From: Rubrivirga marina
GTDB taxonomy: Bacteria; Bacteroidota; Rhodothermia; Rhodothermales; Rubricoccaceae
Assembly: GCF_002283365.1 (NCBI RefSeq)
Contig: NZ_MQWD01000001.1
Coordinates: 3,823,985 to 3,887,984 of the forward strand
Length of the DNA stretch: 64,000 bases
Reading direction: 5' to 3'
Under the pieces are notes generated by a model. That model made no database searches. It saw only the letters and a program-made list of their open reading frames with translations, and was not told the DNA's origin. A program made the translations under genes and the position numbers. This document shows positions 53,844 to 62,237 of the stretch, piece by piece (the first letter of the stretch is position 1; each line of letters starts with the position of its first letter).

Positions 53844-55712
53844 TTAGTCGATCGGCGTGAGTGGGCGGAGCACGCGGAAGCCGATGTGGCCGTGCGTGTC
53901 CTTCGGGTCGGTGCCCTGGGTCATCTCAGCGGCGACGGCCTCGCGCCGGGTCGTGAACGAGCCGCCGGCGACGACGGCACTCGTGCCGCGGGCGTCGCGG
54001 AGCCACTCCCACACGTTCCCGAGCATGTGGTGGAGGCCGAGGCGGTCGGGCGCGATGGCCGGGGCCGGGACGGCAGCCCCGGCACCCGCCGAGCGGAGGT
54101 TCGCCTGCGCTTCCACGGCCGTGTCGGACCCGAGGCGGTAGGCCCATACCCATTCGGACTCGCTCGGCAACGTCCCTCCGACCCACCGCGCGTACTCGCG
54201 GGCGCCGTACCACGTCGCGTCGATGGCGGGCCGGTCCGCGGCGCCTTCCGTCGGCCGCCAGACGTCGCCGCGGGCGAACTCGATCTCCCGCGGTCGGTCG
54301 ACGACGTACGGCTGGTTGCTCGTCCCGTCGAGATGGTTGAGGAAGTCGGCGAACTGGGCGTTGGTAACCTCCGTCGTCGAGAGGAGATAGCCGACGTCGG
54401 GGACGCCCTCGCGGGCCAGGAGCGCCGCGGCCTCCGACACGTAGGCGTCGACCCCGGGGATGAACGCGAACGTGAGGCGCGGCCCGTCGGACGGCCACGT
54501 GTCGGCCGCGACGCGGGGCGCCACTTCGTCGAGGGTCGCCACGGCGGCGGGATCGCCTGGGATCAAGCGGAGGAGGACGGCCGCCGCCTGGGCCAGCATC
54601 TGGAGGTCCCCACGCTCCGCCGATGCCGCCATCTGGAGCCGGAGCAGCTGGACACGCTGGGCCGCGAGTGGGTCGAGCCCGGCCTCGATGGCGAGCACGC
54701 GGTCGACCGTCGCCATGCGCTGGAGCCACAGCACGCGGTCGTCGCTCTCGGTGGCGAGGGCATAAAGGCAGGCGCGCGCGGCCGCGTAGGCGCCCTGCCG
54801 GATCTGCGCGTCGGCGGCGGCCGCCGTCTCGGCGAGATCGCTCGCGGGGCACCCGACGTCGGGCGCGGCGCCGTCCGACACCGTCTCGTCGGGCGCCTGG
54901 GCCTCGGCCGCGGGCTCCTCGGGGGGAGCGACCTCCGCCGCCACCGTCATCTCCGGCCGCTCGCGCACGCGCATGGGACGCGGCCGCTCGACCGCCGGCA
55001 GGCGCCAGCCCGCGACGGGGTCGTCGGGGGTCGATTCCGCGCCGTCGAGCAGCCCCGCCAGGAGTTCGGCTGGGAACGTCGCCGCCGCCGCGACGCCGCC
55101 CGGCGCGGGGGGGCTCACGGCCGGCGCGACGGCGCCTTCCTCCGTCGGTTGAGCGCCCTCTGGGTCCGGGGCCTCCGCCCCCTCCACCACGAGCGGCGGC
55201 GCACCACGCGCCGGCAACTCGGCGACCGTGAACTCCGTGGCCACCGGAACGGTCACCGTCCGCTGGCGGACTTGGCCGTCGGCGAACCGGAACGTGAGTG
55301 CATGCGACTCGGACGGGACGCGGAGCCTCGCGCTACCCCGCGCGACGAGCGTCCCGTCGACCTCCACGCGGGCCCCCGACCGGGTGAGGACGACGAGCCA
55401 TCGCCCGACCCCGGCGCCGGGGTCGGTGCGGGCGAGACCCGCCTCGCCGCGAGCCACCCGGACGGCCTCGACCATGCAGCCGGGCTGGCACTCGGCGTCC
55501 GCCAGCAGAGTAGCCGTGCCACCGTCTCCCACGCGGTAGAGCGCCGTCACGACTTCCACCGCGCCCACGTCATCGGCCTCGTAGAGCAGGGCGCCGGCGT
55601 CGAACCCCTCGGCCAGCGGGACGGCTGCGGGCTGGGCCGTGGCGACCCCGGCCATCAACCCGGCCACGGCCAGCAGCACGCCTGTCCGGCGACGCAGGTG
55701 CTCTCGTCCCAT
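53844..55712 (-). CDS. Exported FGE-sulfatase-fold protein (SUMF1-like, catalytically incomplete)
   Basis: This protein has 622 residues. A signal peptide (GVLLAVAGLMAGVATAQ) is followed by a beta-rich N-terminal domain, a Pro/Glu/Ala-rich linker (about 180-290), a helical part, and the C-terminal FGE-sulfatase domain (about 440-622) with STTEVTNAQFADFLNHL, DATWYGAREYARWVGGTLPSESEW, MLGNVWEWLRD and HIGFRVLRP. The domain has no cysteine, so the paired cysteines of formylglycine-generating oxidases are absent. It is more likely a binding or structural module. It is 12 bases from both neighbours, an outer-membrane-like protein and the caspase. Confidence 0.87.
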   Translation of the reverse strand: MGREHLRRRTGVLLAVAGLMAGVATAQPAAVPLAEGFDAGALLYEADDVGAVEVVTALYRVGDGGTATLLADAECQPGCMVEAVRVARGEAGLARTDPGAGVGRWLVVLTRSGARVEVDGTLVARGSARLRVPSESHALTFRFADGQVRQRTVTVPVATEFTVAELPARGAPPLVVEGAEAPDPEGAQPTEEGAVAPAVSPPAPGGVAAAATFPAELLAGLLDGAESTPDDPVAGWRLPAVERPRPMRVRERPEMTVAAEVAPPEEPAAEAQAPDETVSDGAAPDVGCPASDLAETAAAADAQIRQGAYAAARACLYALATESDDRVLWLQRMATVDRVLAIEAGLDPLAAQRVQLLRLQMAASAERGDLQMLAQAAAVLLRLIPGDPAAVATLDEVAPRVAADTWPSDGPRLTFAFIPGVDAYVSEAAALLAREGVPDVGYLLSTTEVTNAQFADFLNHLDGTSNQPYVVDRPREIEFARGDVWRPTEGAADRPAIDATWYGAREYARWVGGTLPSESEWVWAYRLGSDTAVEAQANLRSAGAGAAVPAPAIAPDRLGLHHMLGNVWEWLRDARGTSAVVAGGSFTTRREAVAAEMTQGTDPKDTHGHIGFRVLRPLTPID

Positions 55713-55724
55713 TCGTCTCCTGGC

Positions 55725-56564
55725 TTAAAAAGTGATGCCGATCCGGAAGATGCCGACCCGGCTCTGCTCAACGTAGCCGTCGGCCGACAGGGCATCGGCG
55801 AGGTCGCTCGCGCTCTCGACGCCGGCCGGGTCCCATTGCGTGACCTGCCGCGTGTACCCGAGGGCCACGCCGAGACCGGTCTCCGCGACTTCGGCTACCC
55901 GGACCTCGGCGTCGAGCCTGACCGTCCGCTGCCCGAAGGCCGGGTCGAAGGCGATGTCGGAAAAGTCGGTGATCGTGCCCGGCGCCACCACGAACGCCAG
56001 CGTGCCGACGATCTCGGACGCGACCGAACTCGCGATCTCGGTCCCGGCCTCGAGCCCGAGCCCTACCCCGATGCCGAACCGCCCGAGGTGGAAGGCATCG
56101 GGGCCCTCCTCGGTCTCGGACGCCGGCTGCGGGGGCTGGAGATACTGGTACCCGAACGAGAACTGGATCGGGACGAGCGGCGTGACCCACGACTCGTCGC
56201 CGACGGTGAAGGCCCGGATCGTCGGACCGACCTGGAGGTCGACGAGGGCCGCGCTTCCGAGCGTCGTCGTCGAGCCGGGCGCGGCGCTCTCGGAGGCCAC
56301 GTACCCCAGCGTCAGCGTCGACGACTCGCCGGCGAGCCGGAAGGCAATCCCGCTCCGCTCCTGCTCGGGGACGGGCGGCCGGTCGAGGCCGTCGTGGCCG
56401 AACAACGACTGGAATCGGAGCGGCCCGACGGTCACCGAGGCCGAGCGGCCGGCGGTGATCGGGTCGGACGCGGAGCCGCGGTACTGGGCGTCGGCGGGGG
56501 CGGCCGCGAGGACCAGGCAAAAAACGGCGAGGGCCGCCCGGAAGGGCGGAGGGAGTAAACGCAT
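55725..56564 (-). CDS. Exported outer-membrane beta-barrel-like protein
   Basis: This protein has 279 residues from ATG 56564. The signal peptide (PFRAALAVFCLVLAAAPADA) is followed by alternating hydrophobic beta-strands such as RSGIAFRLAGESSTLTLGYV, FTVGDESWVTPLVPIQFSFG, FHLGRFGIGVGLGLEAG and a terminal aromatic strand (VGIFRIGITF), typical of barrels inserted by BAM. No family name recognised. It is the first gene of the operon with the FGE-fold and caspase genes and may provide their outer-membrane anchor or port. Confidence 0.75.
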   Translation of the reverse strand: MRLLPPPFRAALAVFCLVLAAAPADAQYRGSASDPITAGRSASVTVGPLRFQSLFGHDGLDRPPVPEQERSGIAFRLAGESSTLTLGYVASESAAPGSTTTLGSAALVDLQVGPTIRAFTVGDESWVTPLVPIQFSFGYQYLQPPQPASETEEGPDAFHLGRFGIGVGLGLEAGTEIASSVASEIVGTLAFVVAPGTITDFSDIAFDPAFGQRTVRLDAEVRVAEVAETGLGVALGYTRQVTQWDPAGVESASDLADALSADGYVEQSRVGIFRIGITF

Positions 56565-56739
56565 ACGTCGACTGCGTTTCGGCGGAGGTGAGCGCCGGAA
56601 GGTAGAGCGAACCGCCGTTTGGCGTGTCGGGCATCCACCCGATTTTCCGAACCGGCCTCTCGTCACCCTTCGAGAGCGGATCTGCCCAGCCGTATGGGCC
56701 GCCCGCTCTACCTTCGGCGCCGTCTCGGCTCATCATCTC

Positions 56740-58782
56740 ATGCGGATCCCCCTCGTCCTCGCCGCTCTGCTCGCACTCGTGCCCCCCGCGCACGGCCAGC
56801 CCGACCGGTCGGGCCTCGTGGTGCCCGTGGCCGGGGTCCCGCTCGACCCCGTCGACCTGCTCCGGGCCGAGAACCCGGCCCAGGCGTTCTCGGTGACGCT
56901 CGAGACCGAGAACGGGGCGACGCTCGTGCCCGAAGGCGAGGAGGTCCAGTTCCGAGTGGTGTCGATGCAGGCGGGGTACCTGACGCTCGTGTTACAGAGT
57001 GAGGACGGCACCGTGTCCGTCCTCTACCCGAACCGCTTCGCCCGCGGCGAGAGGATCGCGGCCGGCGCGACAGTCCGGATTCCGGAGGGGCCGGGGTTTA
57101 GGTTCACCTCGAAGGCCCCTTTTGGGCGCGACGTCGTCAAAGCTCTCGTCACCCCGCAGCCCCTCATCCATCCCGACCGCGCAGCGACGGCCTGGCGACG
57201 TTCCTCGATGATCCAAGTCTCGGGACCTCCGCCGACCGACGCCGGCACCGAGCTCGGCGGCCTCGACCCGGCGACGTGGGGCACGGCCTCGCTCGCCTTC
57301 GAGACCGTGCCGACGCGGGCGACGGGCGCGCCGCCGGTCCTCCCCCCGCCCCCGGAGAGCGCGTATCGCCCTGAGGCGCCGCTCGACGCGTGGCTCGATC
57401 GCTACCAAGATCTCCGTGGGACCCCGTCGGAGGTGAAGACGTGGGGCCTGTTCAGCCCGCCGCCGGCCCCGGCCCGGAGCGAGCCCGAGGCGGCCGAGCA
57501 CGACAGCACGCTCGTCGTCGTGTACCGCCCGACGACCGGCTGGCGGAGCTTCGGCCGGCCGAGCGGCGGCGGCGGCGTCTTCGGGCAGGTCCGCTACGTC
57601 GACCCCGCCCAGGACACGCCCGATGCCTCCGGCACGCGGTCACTCCGGCGGGCCTTCGGCGGGACGTTCGACGAGGTCCTCGCCGGCCTCGACGCCGACC
57701 CCGACGTGCTGGCCGCCGTGCCGAACTACCGCGTCCAGTCGCTCGGTTTCCGGTCGGCATCGCGCCCGCCGACGGCCCCGGCCACCGGCGCCCCGGGCAC
57801 GCCGACCTACTGGGAGGCCCAGTGGGGCCTCCACAACCCGTTCTTCCGGTCGCCCGCCGAGCGGCTCGACGTGGCGTGGCGGGCGGCCATGGAGCAGTAC
57901 CGCGGGCCCGACGGGCCCGTCGTGGTGGCCGTCCTCGACACGGGCGTCCGGTTCGACAACCCCCACCTCGGCCCCGTCCTCTGGCGCAACGAGCTGGAGA
58001 TCGCCGAGAACGGGATCGACGACGACGGGAACGGCTTCGTCGACGACGTTCGCGGATGGGACGCGCTCGACGGCGACGGCGACCCGACGGACCCGAACGC
58101 GGAGGAGAGCCACGGGACCTTCGTGGCATCCCAGATCGGCGGCGTCGGCGCCGCGATCCAGTCGATGGCCCCCGACGTCCGGATCCTGCCGGTCCGGGTG
58201 CTCGACGCCGAGGGCGGCGGCTCGCTCCGCCAGCTCATCGAGGGCGTCCGCTACGCCGCACGGAACGGGGCCCGAGTGGTCAACCTGTCGTTCGGGATCC
58301 CGCCGATGGACGAGGCGAACCCGGCGCTGGAGCGGCTCCTGGCGGCGCTCTACGCCGAGGCCGCCGACCTCGGCGTGGTGATGGTGATGGCCGCCGGCAA
58401 CCACGCCGCCGACGGCCGGACCGTCCACGTCTACCCGTCGGGCGTCCGGGGGGAGAACACGATCTCGGCGGCGGCGCTGACGATGACGGGCGAGCTCGCG
58501 CCCTTCTCGAACTACGGGCCGGCCGTCGACGTGGCCGCGCCGGGGCAGGCCATCGTGAGCCACGCCGGACGCGGCGTCACGGTCGACGCGTTCGACGGGA
58601 CGTCGATGGCGGCCCCGTTCGTGTCGGCGCTCGCCGCGATGCTCATCGCGCAGAACCCGACCTGGACGCCCGCCGAGGTCCGGGCGGCGATCGTCGAGAC
58701 CGTCCGCCCGATTCCGTCGCTGGACGTCGCCTCGGGCGGGCTCATCGACGCGGCGGCGGCGCTCGCGCGGGCGCGTCAGTAG
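56740..58782 (+). CDS. Secreted subtilase (S8) with N-terminal DUF4384 domain
   Basis: This 680-residue protein has a signal peptide (RIPLVLAALLALVPPAHG). Residues about 46-140 match DUF4384 (GYLTLVLQSEDGTVSVLYPN, GRDVVKALV). A Pro-rich spacer and an I9-like prodomain (about 255-335, ending VLAAVPNYRVQSLG) precede the subtilisin domain with the full triad: Asp400 in VAVLDTGV, His458 in ESHGTFVASQ and Ser622 in GTSMAAPFVS. It is divergent from the caspase operon (175-base gap) and overlaps the convergent kinase gene by seven bases. DUF4384 normally accompanies caspases or kinases rather than subtilases. Confidence 0.93.
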   Translation: MRIPLVLAALLALVPPAHGQPDRSGLVVPVAGVPLDPVDLLRAENPAQAFSVTLETENGATLVPEGEEVQFRVVSMQAGYLTLVLQSEDGTVSVLYPNRFARGERIAAGATVRIPEGPGFRFTSKAPFGRDVVKALVTPQPLIHPDRAATAWRRSSMIQVSGPPPTDAGTELGGLDPATWGTASLAFETVPTRATGAPPVLPPPPESAYRPEAPLDAWLDRYQDLRGTPSEVKTWGLFSPPPAPARSEPEAAEHDSTLVVVYRPTTGWRSFGRPSGGGGVFGQVRYVDPAQDTPDASGTRSLRRAFGGTFDEVLAGLDADPDVLAAVPNYRVQSLGFRSASRPPTAPATGAPGTPTYWEAQWGLHNPFFRSPAERLDVAWRAAMEQYRGPDGPVVVAVLDTGVRFDNPHLGPVLWRNELEIAENGIDDDGNGFVDDVRGWDALDGDGDPTDPNAEESHGTFVASQIGGVGAAIQSMAPDVRILPVRVLDAEGGGSLRQLIEGVRYAARNGARVVNLSFGIPPMDEANPALERLLAALYAEAADLGVVMVMAAGNHAADGRTVHVYPSGVRGENTISAAALTMTGELAPFSNYGPAVDVAAPGQAIVSHAGRGVTVDAFDGTSMAAPFVSALAAMLIAQNPTWTPAEVRAAIVETVRPIPSLDVASGGLIDAAAALARARQ

Positions 58783-60494
58783 GCCTCCAGCTTCAGGTCC
58801 TCGATGGCGAACTGGAGCGTCCGCGTGACGCTCCCACCGGGGTCGAGCTCGAAGCGGAACTGCCGGGCCACGTAGCCCGGCGCCTCGACCTCCACCATGA
58901 GCACGCCCGGCGCCAGCCCGGCGAACCCGACGTCGCCGTTCCCATCGGTCGTCCCCGCGCTTGACGTCCCGACGACGCGGACGCGGGCGCTCGGGATCGG
59001 CGTGCCGTCGTCGGCGAGGACGACGGCCTGGATGGCGCCGGTCTGCGTGACTGGTTCGACGGGGGCCCGGGGCTGGGGAGCGGGGCGGGCGGGTGCGGTC
59101 TGGACCGGCGCGGTCTGCGCGGGCGTCGGAGTCACAGCCGGCGGGGCCTGGACGTCGGCCGGCGGCGGCTCGGGGTCAGAGGCCTCGGCCGGCCCCTCGG
59201 CCGGACCGTCGGCGGCCTCCGACGCGGGCTCGCCGACCGTCTCGACCGCAGCGGCTGTCGGAGGGCCGCCGGTCGCGGGCCACGCGACCCACACCCCGAG
59301 GCCGCTCGCCGCGAGGGCGACGGCGCCGAGGGCGGCCCACACCACAGGCCTCGACACCGCCGACGACGGCGCCGAGGCGGCCACGGCCGAGACGACGTGA
59401 GGCGCGGGAGGGGGCGCCGCGAGAGCCTGGTCAAGCGCGCGCGCCATCAAGGCGGCGCTCGAAAAGCGGTCGTCGGGGTCGAGCGCGGTCGCCGTGCGGA
59501 TCCAGTCGCGGAGCCCGACGGGGAGCGCGGCGCCGTCGAGGGCCGCGTCGAATGGGTCTCGGCCGGAGGTGTGGAGCGCGTCGGAGCGACGGCGGGCGGT
59601 GAACTCGCGCGCCTCGGCGGGCGCCAGGAGCGTGTAGGCCGTCATCCCGACGCTGTAGAGGTCGCTCTCGGCGCGCGTCTCTTCGCCGCGGTCGACCTCC
59701 GGAGCCGCGTAGCCGGGCGAGCCGGCGCCGACGGCGGACGGGACGACGGCCGTGAGCTCCGAGATGCCGCTCCGCGCGATGCCGAGGTCCACGACGTAGA
59801 GGTTGTCGTGGGCATCGAGGATGAGGTTGTCGGGCTTGACGTCGCGGTGGAAGACCGGCGTATCGGTCACGGGCCGCCCCCCCAGGTCGCGCGACGGCCG
59901 CGTATGGAGCGTGTGGAGATAGTCGAGCACCCGGAGCGTGTCGCGGAGCCACGGGACGGCTTCGTCGACCGTGAACGGCGCTTCCCGCTCGCGGCGGCGC
60001 TTTTTGAGCGAGTCGCCCGCGATGTACTCCATGACCACGACCCACCGGCCGCGGTCCTCGAACAGGGCCTCAACGACCGGGAGGCGGGGGTGCCGGAGCC
60101 GTCGGAGCAGCAGGGCCTCCTTCCGCAGCAGGTCCTGGTTGAGCTGGTCGTGCCCCGTGTCGACCCGGCTCACCTTCAGCGCTACCTCGCGCGACCCGAA
60201 CTCGCGCTCCCCGATGTGCCCGGTGTCGACGGCCCGAAGGACGCTCCCGGAGGCGCCCTCCCCCAGCGCCCCGAGCACCCGGTACTTCCCCCCGACGAGG
60301 TCGCCCGGCCGGAACGGGTCGGCGGGCGACGTGCGGGCTACGGTCGTCTCGTCGCGGAGCACGGCCATGACCCGGTCGAACAGCACCTTGTCGTTCCGGC
60401 GGAGCGCCGCCAGCTTCGCGTGTCGCTCGTCCTCGCTCAACCCCTCCAGTCGAGCGACGAGATCCTTCGGGGTCGGCGAGCCGGGGGAAGTCAT
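58776..60494 (-). CDS. Membrane Ser/Thr protein kinase with carboxypeptidase-regulatory-like ectodomain
   Basis: This 572-residue kinase starts at ATG 60494. Kinase motifs: GEGASGSV at 78-85, Lys107 in EVALKVS, HRDVKPDN at 216-223, DLG at 236-238 (Leu replaces Phe) and APEVDRGEE. The single transmembrane helix is near 385 (WAALGAVALAASGLGVWVAW), followed by a Pro/Ala/Thr-rich spacer and a C-terminal beta domain (GAIQAVVLADDGTPIPSARVRVVG, GYVARQFRFEL) of the carboxypeptidase-regulatory/PEGA type. It is convergent with, and overlaps, the subtilase gene. Confidence 0.92.
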   Translation of the reverse strand: MTSPGSPTPKDLVARLEGLSEDERHAKLAALRRNDKVLFDRVMAVLRDETTVARTSPADPFRPGDLVGGKYRVLGALGEGASGSVLRAVDTGHIGEREFGSREVALKVSRVDTGHDQLNQDLLRKEALLLRRLRHPRLPVVEALFEDRGRWVVVMEYIAGDSLKKRRREREAPFTVDEAVPWLRDTLRVLDYLHTLHTRPSRDLGGRPVTDTPVFHRDVKPDNLILDAHDNLYVVDLGIARSGISELTAVVPSAVGAGSPGYAAPEVDRGEETRAESDLYSVGMTAYTLLAPAEAREFTARRRSDALHTSGRDPFDAALDGAALPVGLRDWIRTATALDPDDRFSSAALMARALDQALAAPPPAPHVVSAVAASAPSSAVSRPVVWAALGAVALAASGLGVWVAWPATGGPPTAAAVETVGEPASEAADGPAEGPAEASDPEPPPADVQAPPAVTPTPAQTAPVQTAPARPAPQPRAPVEPVTQTGAIQAVVLADDGTPIPSARVRVVGTSSAGTTDGNGDVGFAGLAPGVLMVEVEAPGYVARQFRFELDPGGSVTRTLQFAIEDLKLEAY

Positions 60495-60586
60495 GAGGTC
60501 GTGAGCGTCGGTCGCGCCGAACCTACCGCGTCGGGCACACATGGGACCCGGCCGTCGTCTGCGCCTCTCCCCTGCGCGTCCCCACC

Positions 60587-61090
60587 GTGCCCATGCCGCC
60601 CGTCCGCCCCACCCCGCCCGGCCCCGGGCAGCGCTCCGTCTGGGACTTCCCACGGCCGCCGGCCCTCGAACCCGTCGGTGAGACGGTCCGCATCGACTTC
60701 GGCGGGCGGGAGATCGCGCGGACCGACCGCGCGCTCCAGATCCTCGAGACGAGCCACCCGCCGACGGTCTACCTCCCGCCTGACGCCTTCGCCGAGGGCG
60801 TGCTCGTCCCCCGCCCCGAAACGTCCGGTTGCGAGTGGAAGGGGCGCGCGGTCTACTTCGACGTCGTCTCCGGCGGCGCCCGGGCCGAGAAGGCCGCGTG
60901 GGGCTACCCCGACCCGACGCCAGCCTTCCGCGCCCTCAAAGACCGCGTCGCCGTCTACGCCGGGCCGATGGACGCCTGCTGGATCGGCGACGAGCGCGTC
61001 GAGCCGCAGCCGGGCGGGTTCTACGGCGGCTGGGTCACGTCCCGCGTCGTCGGCCCGTTCAGGGGCGCGCCGGGCACGTGGGGCTGGTAA
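60587..61090 (+). CDS. DUF427-family protein
   Basis: The protein has 167 residues (165 if the in-frame ATG at 60593 is used). Motifs of DUF427 include VWDFPRPP, RIDFGGREIARTDRALQILETSHPPTVYLPPD, the CEWKGRAVYFDVVSGG signature and AVYAGPMDACWIGDERVEPQPGGFYGGW. These small beta-tent proteins are widespread in bacteria with no proven activity. Cytoplasmic. It is divergent from the kinase gene and 46 bases before the transporter gene. Confidence 0.85.
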   Translation: MPMPPVRPTPPGPGQRSVWDFPRPPALEPVGETVRIDFGGREIARTDRALQILETSHPPTVYLPPDAFAEGVLVPRPETSGCEWKGRAVYFDVVSGGARAEKAAWGYPDPTPAFRALKDRVAVYAGPMDACWIGDERVEPQPGGFYGGWVTSRVVGPFRGAPGTWGW

Positions 61091-61136
61091 CGGCGGGCGG
61101 CCTCGGCGCTAGGTTCGGTCCCCTTCCAGCCGCCCC

Positions 61137-62237
61137 ATGCCCCTCCGCCTCTCCGACCTCCCCGTCGCCCACGCCAACCGTGGCGCGGTCCGCGCGCTCC
61201 TGTTGGCGGCCGTGGCGGTGGTGTTCGTGGCGATGGTCTCCGAGGTCGCGATGGCCGCGTTCTTGGGGGTCGTGATCGCGGTGTTCTTGCTGCCAGTCCA
61301 CACGTGGCTTGTGTCCCGGCTCAGGAAGGCGACGCCGGCGGCGCTCGTGACGCTCCTCCTCGTCATCGTACCGGTGCTGGCGGTCGCCGGATACGGATAC
61401 CTGGAGGTCCGAGACGCGGCCGAGTACCTGGGCGCGCACACGGCGGAGGTGGCCCAGAAGGTGGCCGAGGCCGTGAGCCGCCTCCCGTTCGTGACCTCCG
61501 ACGTCAGCGGGGTGATCGAGTCGGGGTTGGACCGGGCGGCCGAGGCCGCGACGGGCGTGCCGGACGGGCTCCAGGACGCGATCGGGGAGTTCGCCGTCGC
61601 CGCCGCGATGTTCCTGTTCACGGCCTTCTACGTGCTGACCGAGCGGGCCCGGATCGTGGCCTACCTCCGCGAGCGCGTGCCCGCCAGCTACGCCCCGCTG
61701 GCCGCCCACCTCGAGCGTCATGCGAAGGGCGTGCTCTACGGGGCCATCTACGCGACGCTCGTCGCCCAGACGCTCAAGGCGCTGTGGCTGCTCGCGCTCC
61801 TCCTGGTGTTCGGCGTCCCGCTCCCGTTCACGCTCGCGCTTCTGGCCTTCGTGATCGGCTTCTTCCCCGTCGTCGGGTCGTGGACGATCTACCTGCCGGC
61901 GGCCGGCTGGCTCCTCGTCTTCGACGGGTCGCCGGGGAAGGCGGCGGCCCTCGTGGCGCTGGCGTTCGTCGTCAGCACGCCGCTCGTGACGTTCTACGTC
62001 CGCCCGAAGTTGGCCGCCGACCGATCCCACGTGCTCGACTTCTACTGGATGTTCGTCGGGCTGACGGCCGGGGTCTTCGCCTTCGGGATCCCCGGCGTCG
62101 TGCTCGGGCCGGTCGTCGTGGGGCTGTTGAAGGCGCTCCTCGACGTGGTCACCGACGACGAGAGCTGGCGGACGGCCGACGGCGACGACCCCGAAGCCGA
62201 CGTCCTCGCCCAGGACGCCGTCGAGGCGGCCGGCTAG
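61137..62237 (+). CDS. AI-2E family transporter
   Basis: This 366-residue polytopic protein has about eight hydrophobic segments and the AI-2E/UPF0118 pattern: an amphipathic middle region with ERVPASYAPLAAHLERHAKGVLYGAIYATLVAQ, LPFTLALLAFVIGFFPVVGSWTIYLPAA and the terminal VFAFGIPGVVLGPVVVGLLKAL. Members export autoinducer-2-like molecules or act as Na+/H+ antiporters; the substrate is open. The stop shares the palindrome CTAG with the stop of the convergent hydrolase gene. Confidence 0.88.
   Translation: MPLRLSDLPVAHANRGAVRALLLAAVAVVFVAMVSEVAMAAFLGVVIAVFLLPVHTWLVSRLRKATPAALVTLLLVIVPVLAVAGYGYLEVRDAAEYLGAHTAEVAQKVAEAVSRLPFVTSDVSGVIESGLDRAAEAATGVPDGLQDAIGEFAVAAAMFLFTAFYVLTERARIVAYLRERVPASYAPLAAHLERHAKGVLYGAIYATLVAQTLKALWLLALLLVFGVPLPFTLALLAFVIGFFPVVGSWTIYLPAAGWLLVFDGSPGKAAALVALAFVVSTPLVTFYVRPKLAADRSHVLDFYWMFVGLTAGVFAFGIPGVVLGPVVVGLLKALLDVVTDDESWRTADGDDPEADVLAQDAVEAAG

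Noticed and set aside
53844-55712. Formylglycine-generating enzyme activating a sulfatase
   Set aside because: The FGE-fold domain has no cysteine and no sulfatase gene occurs in the window.
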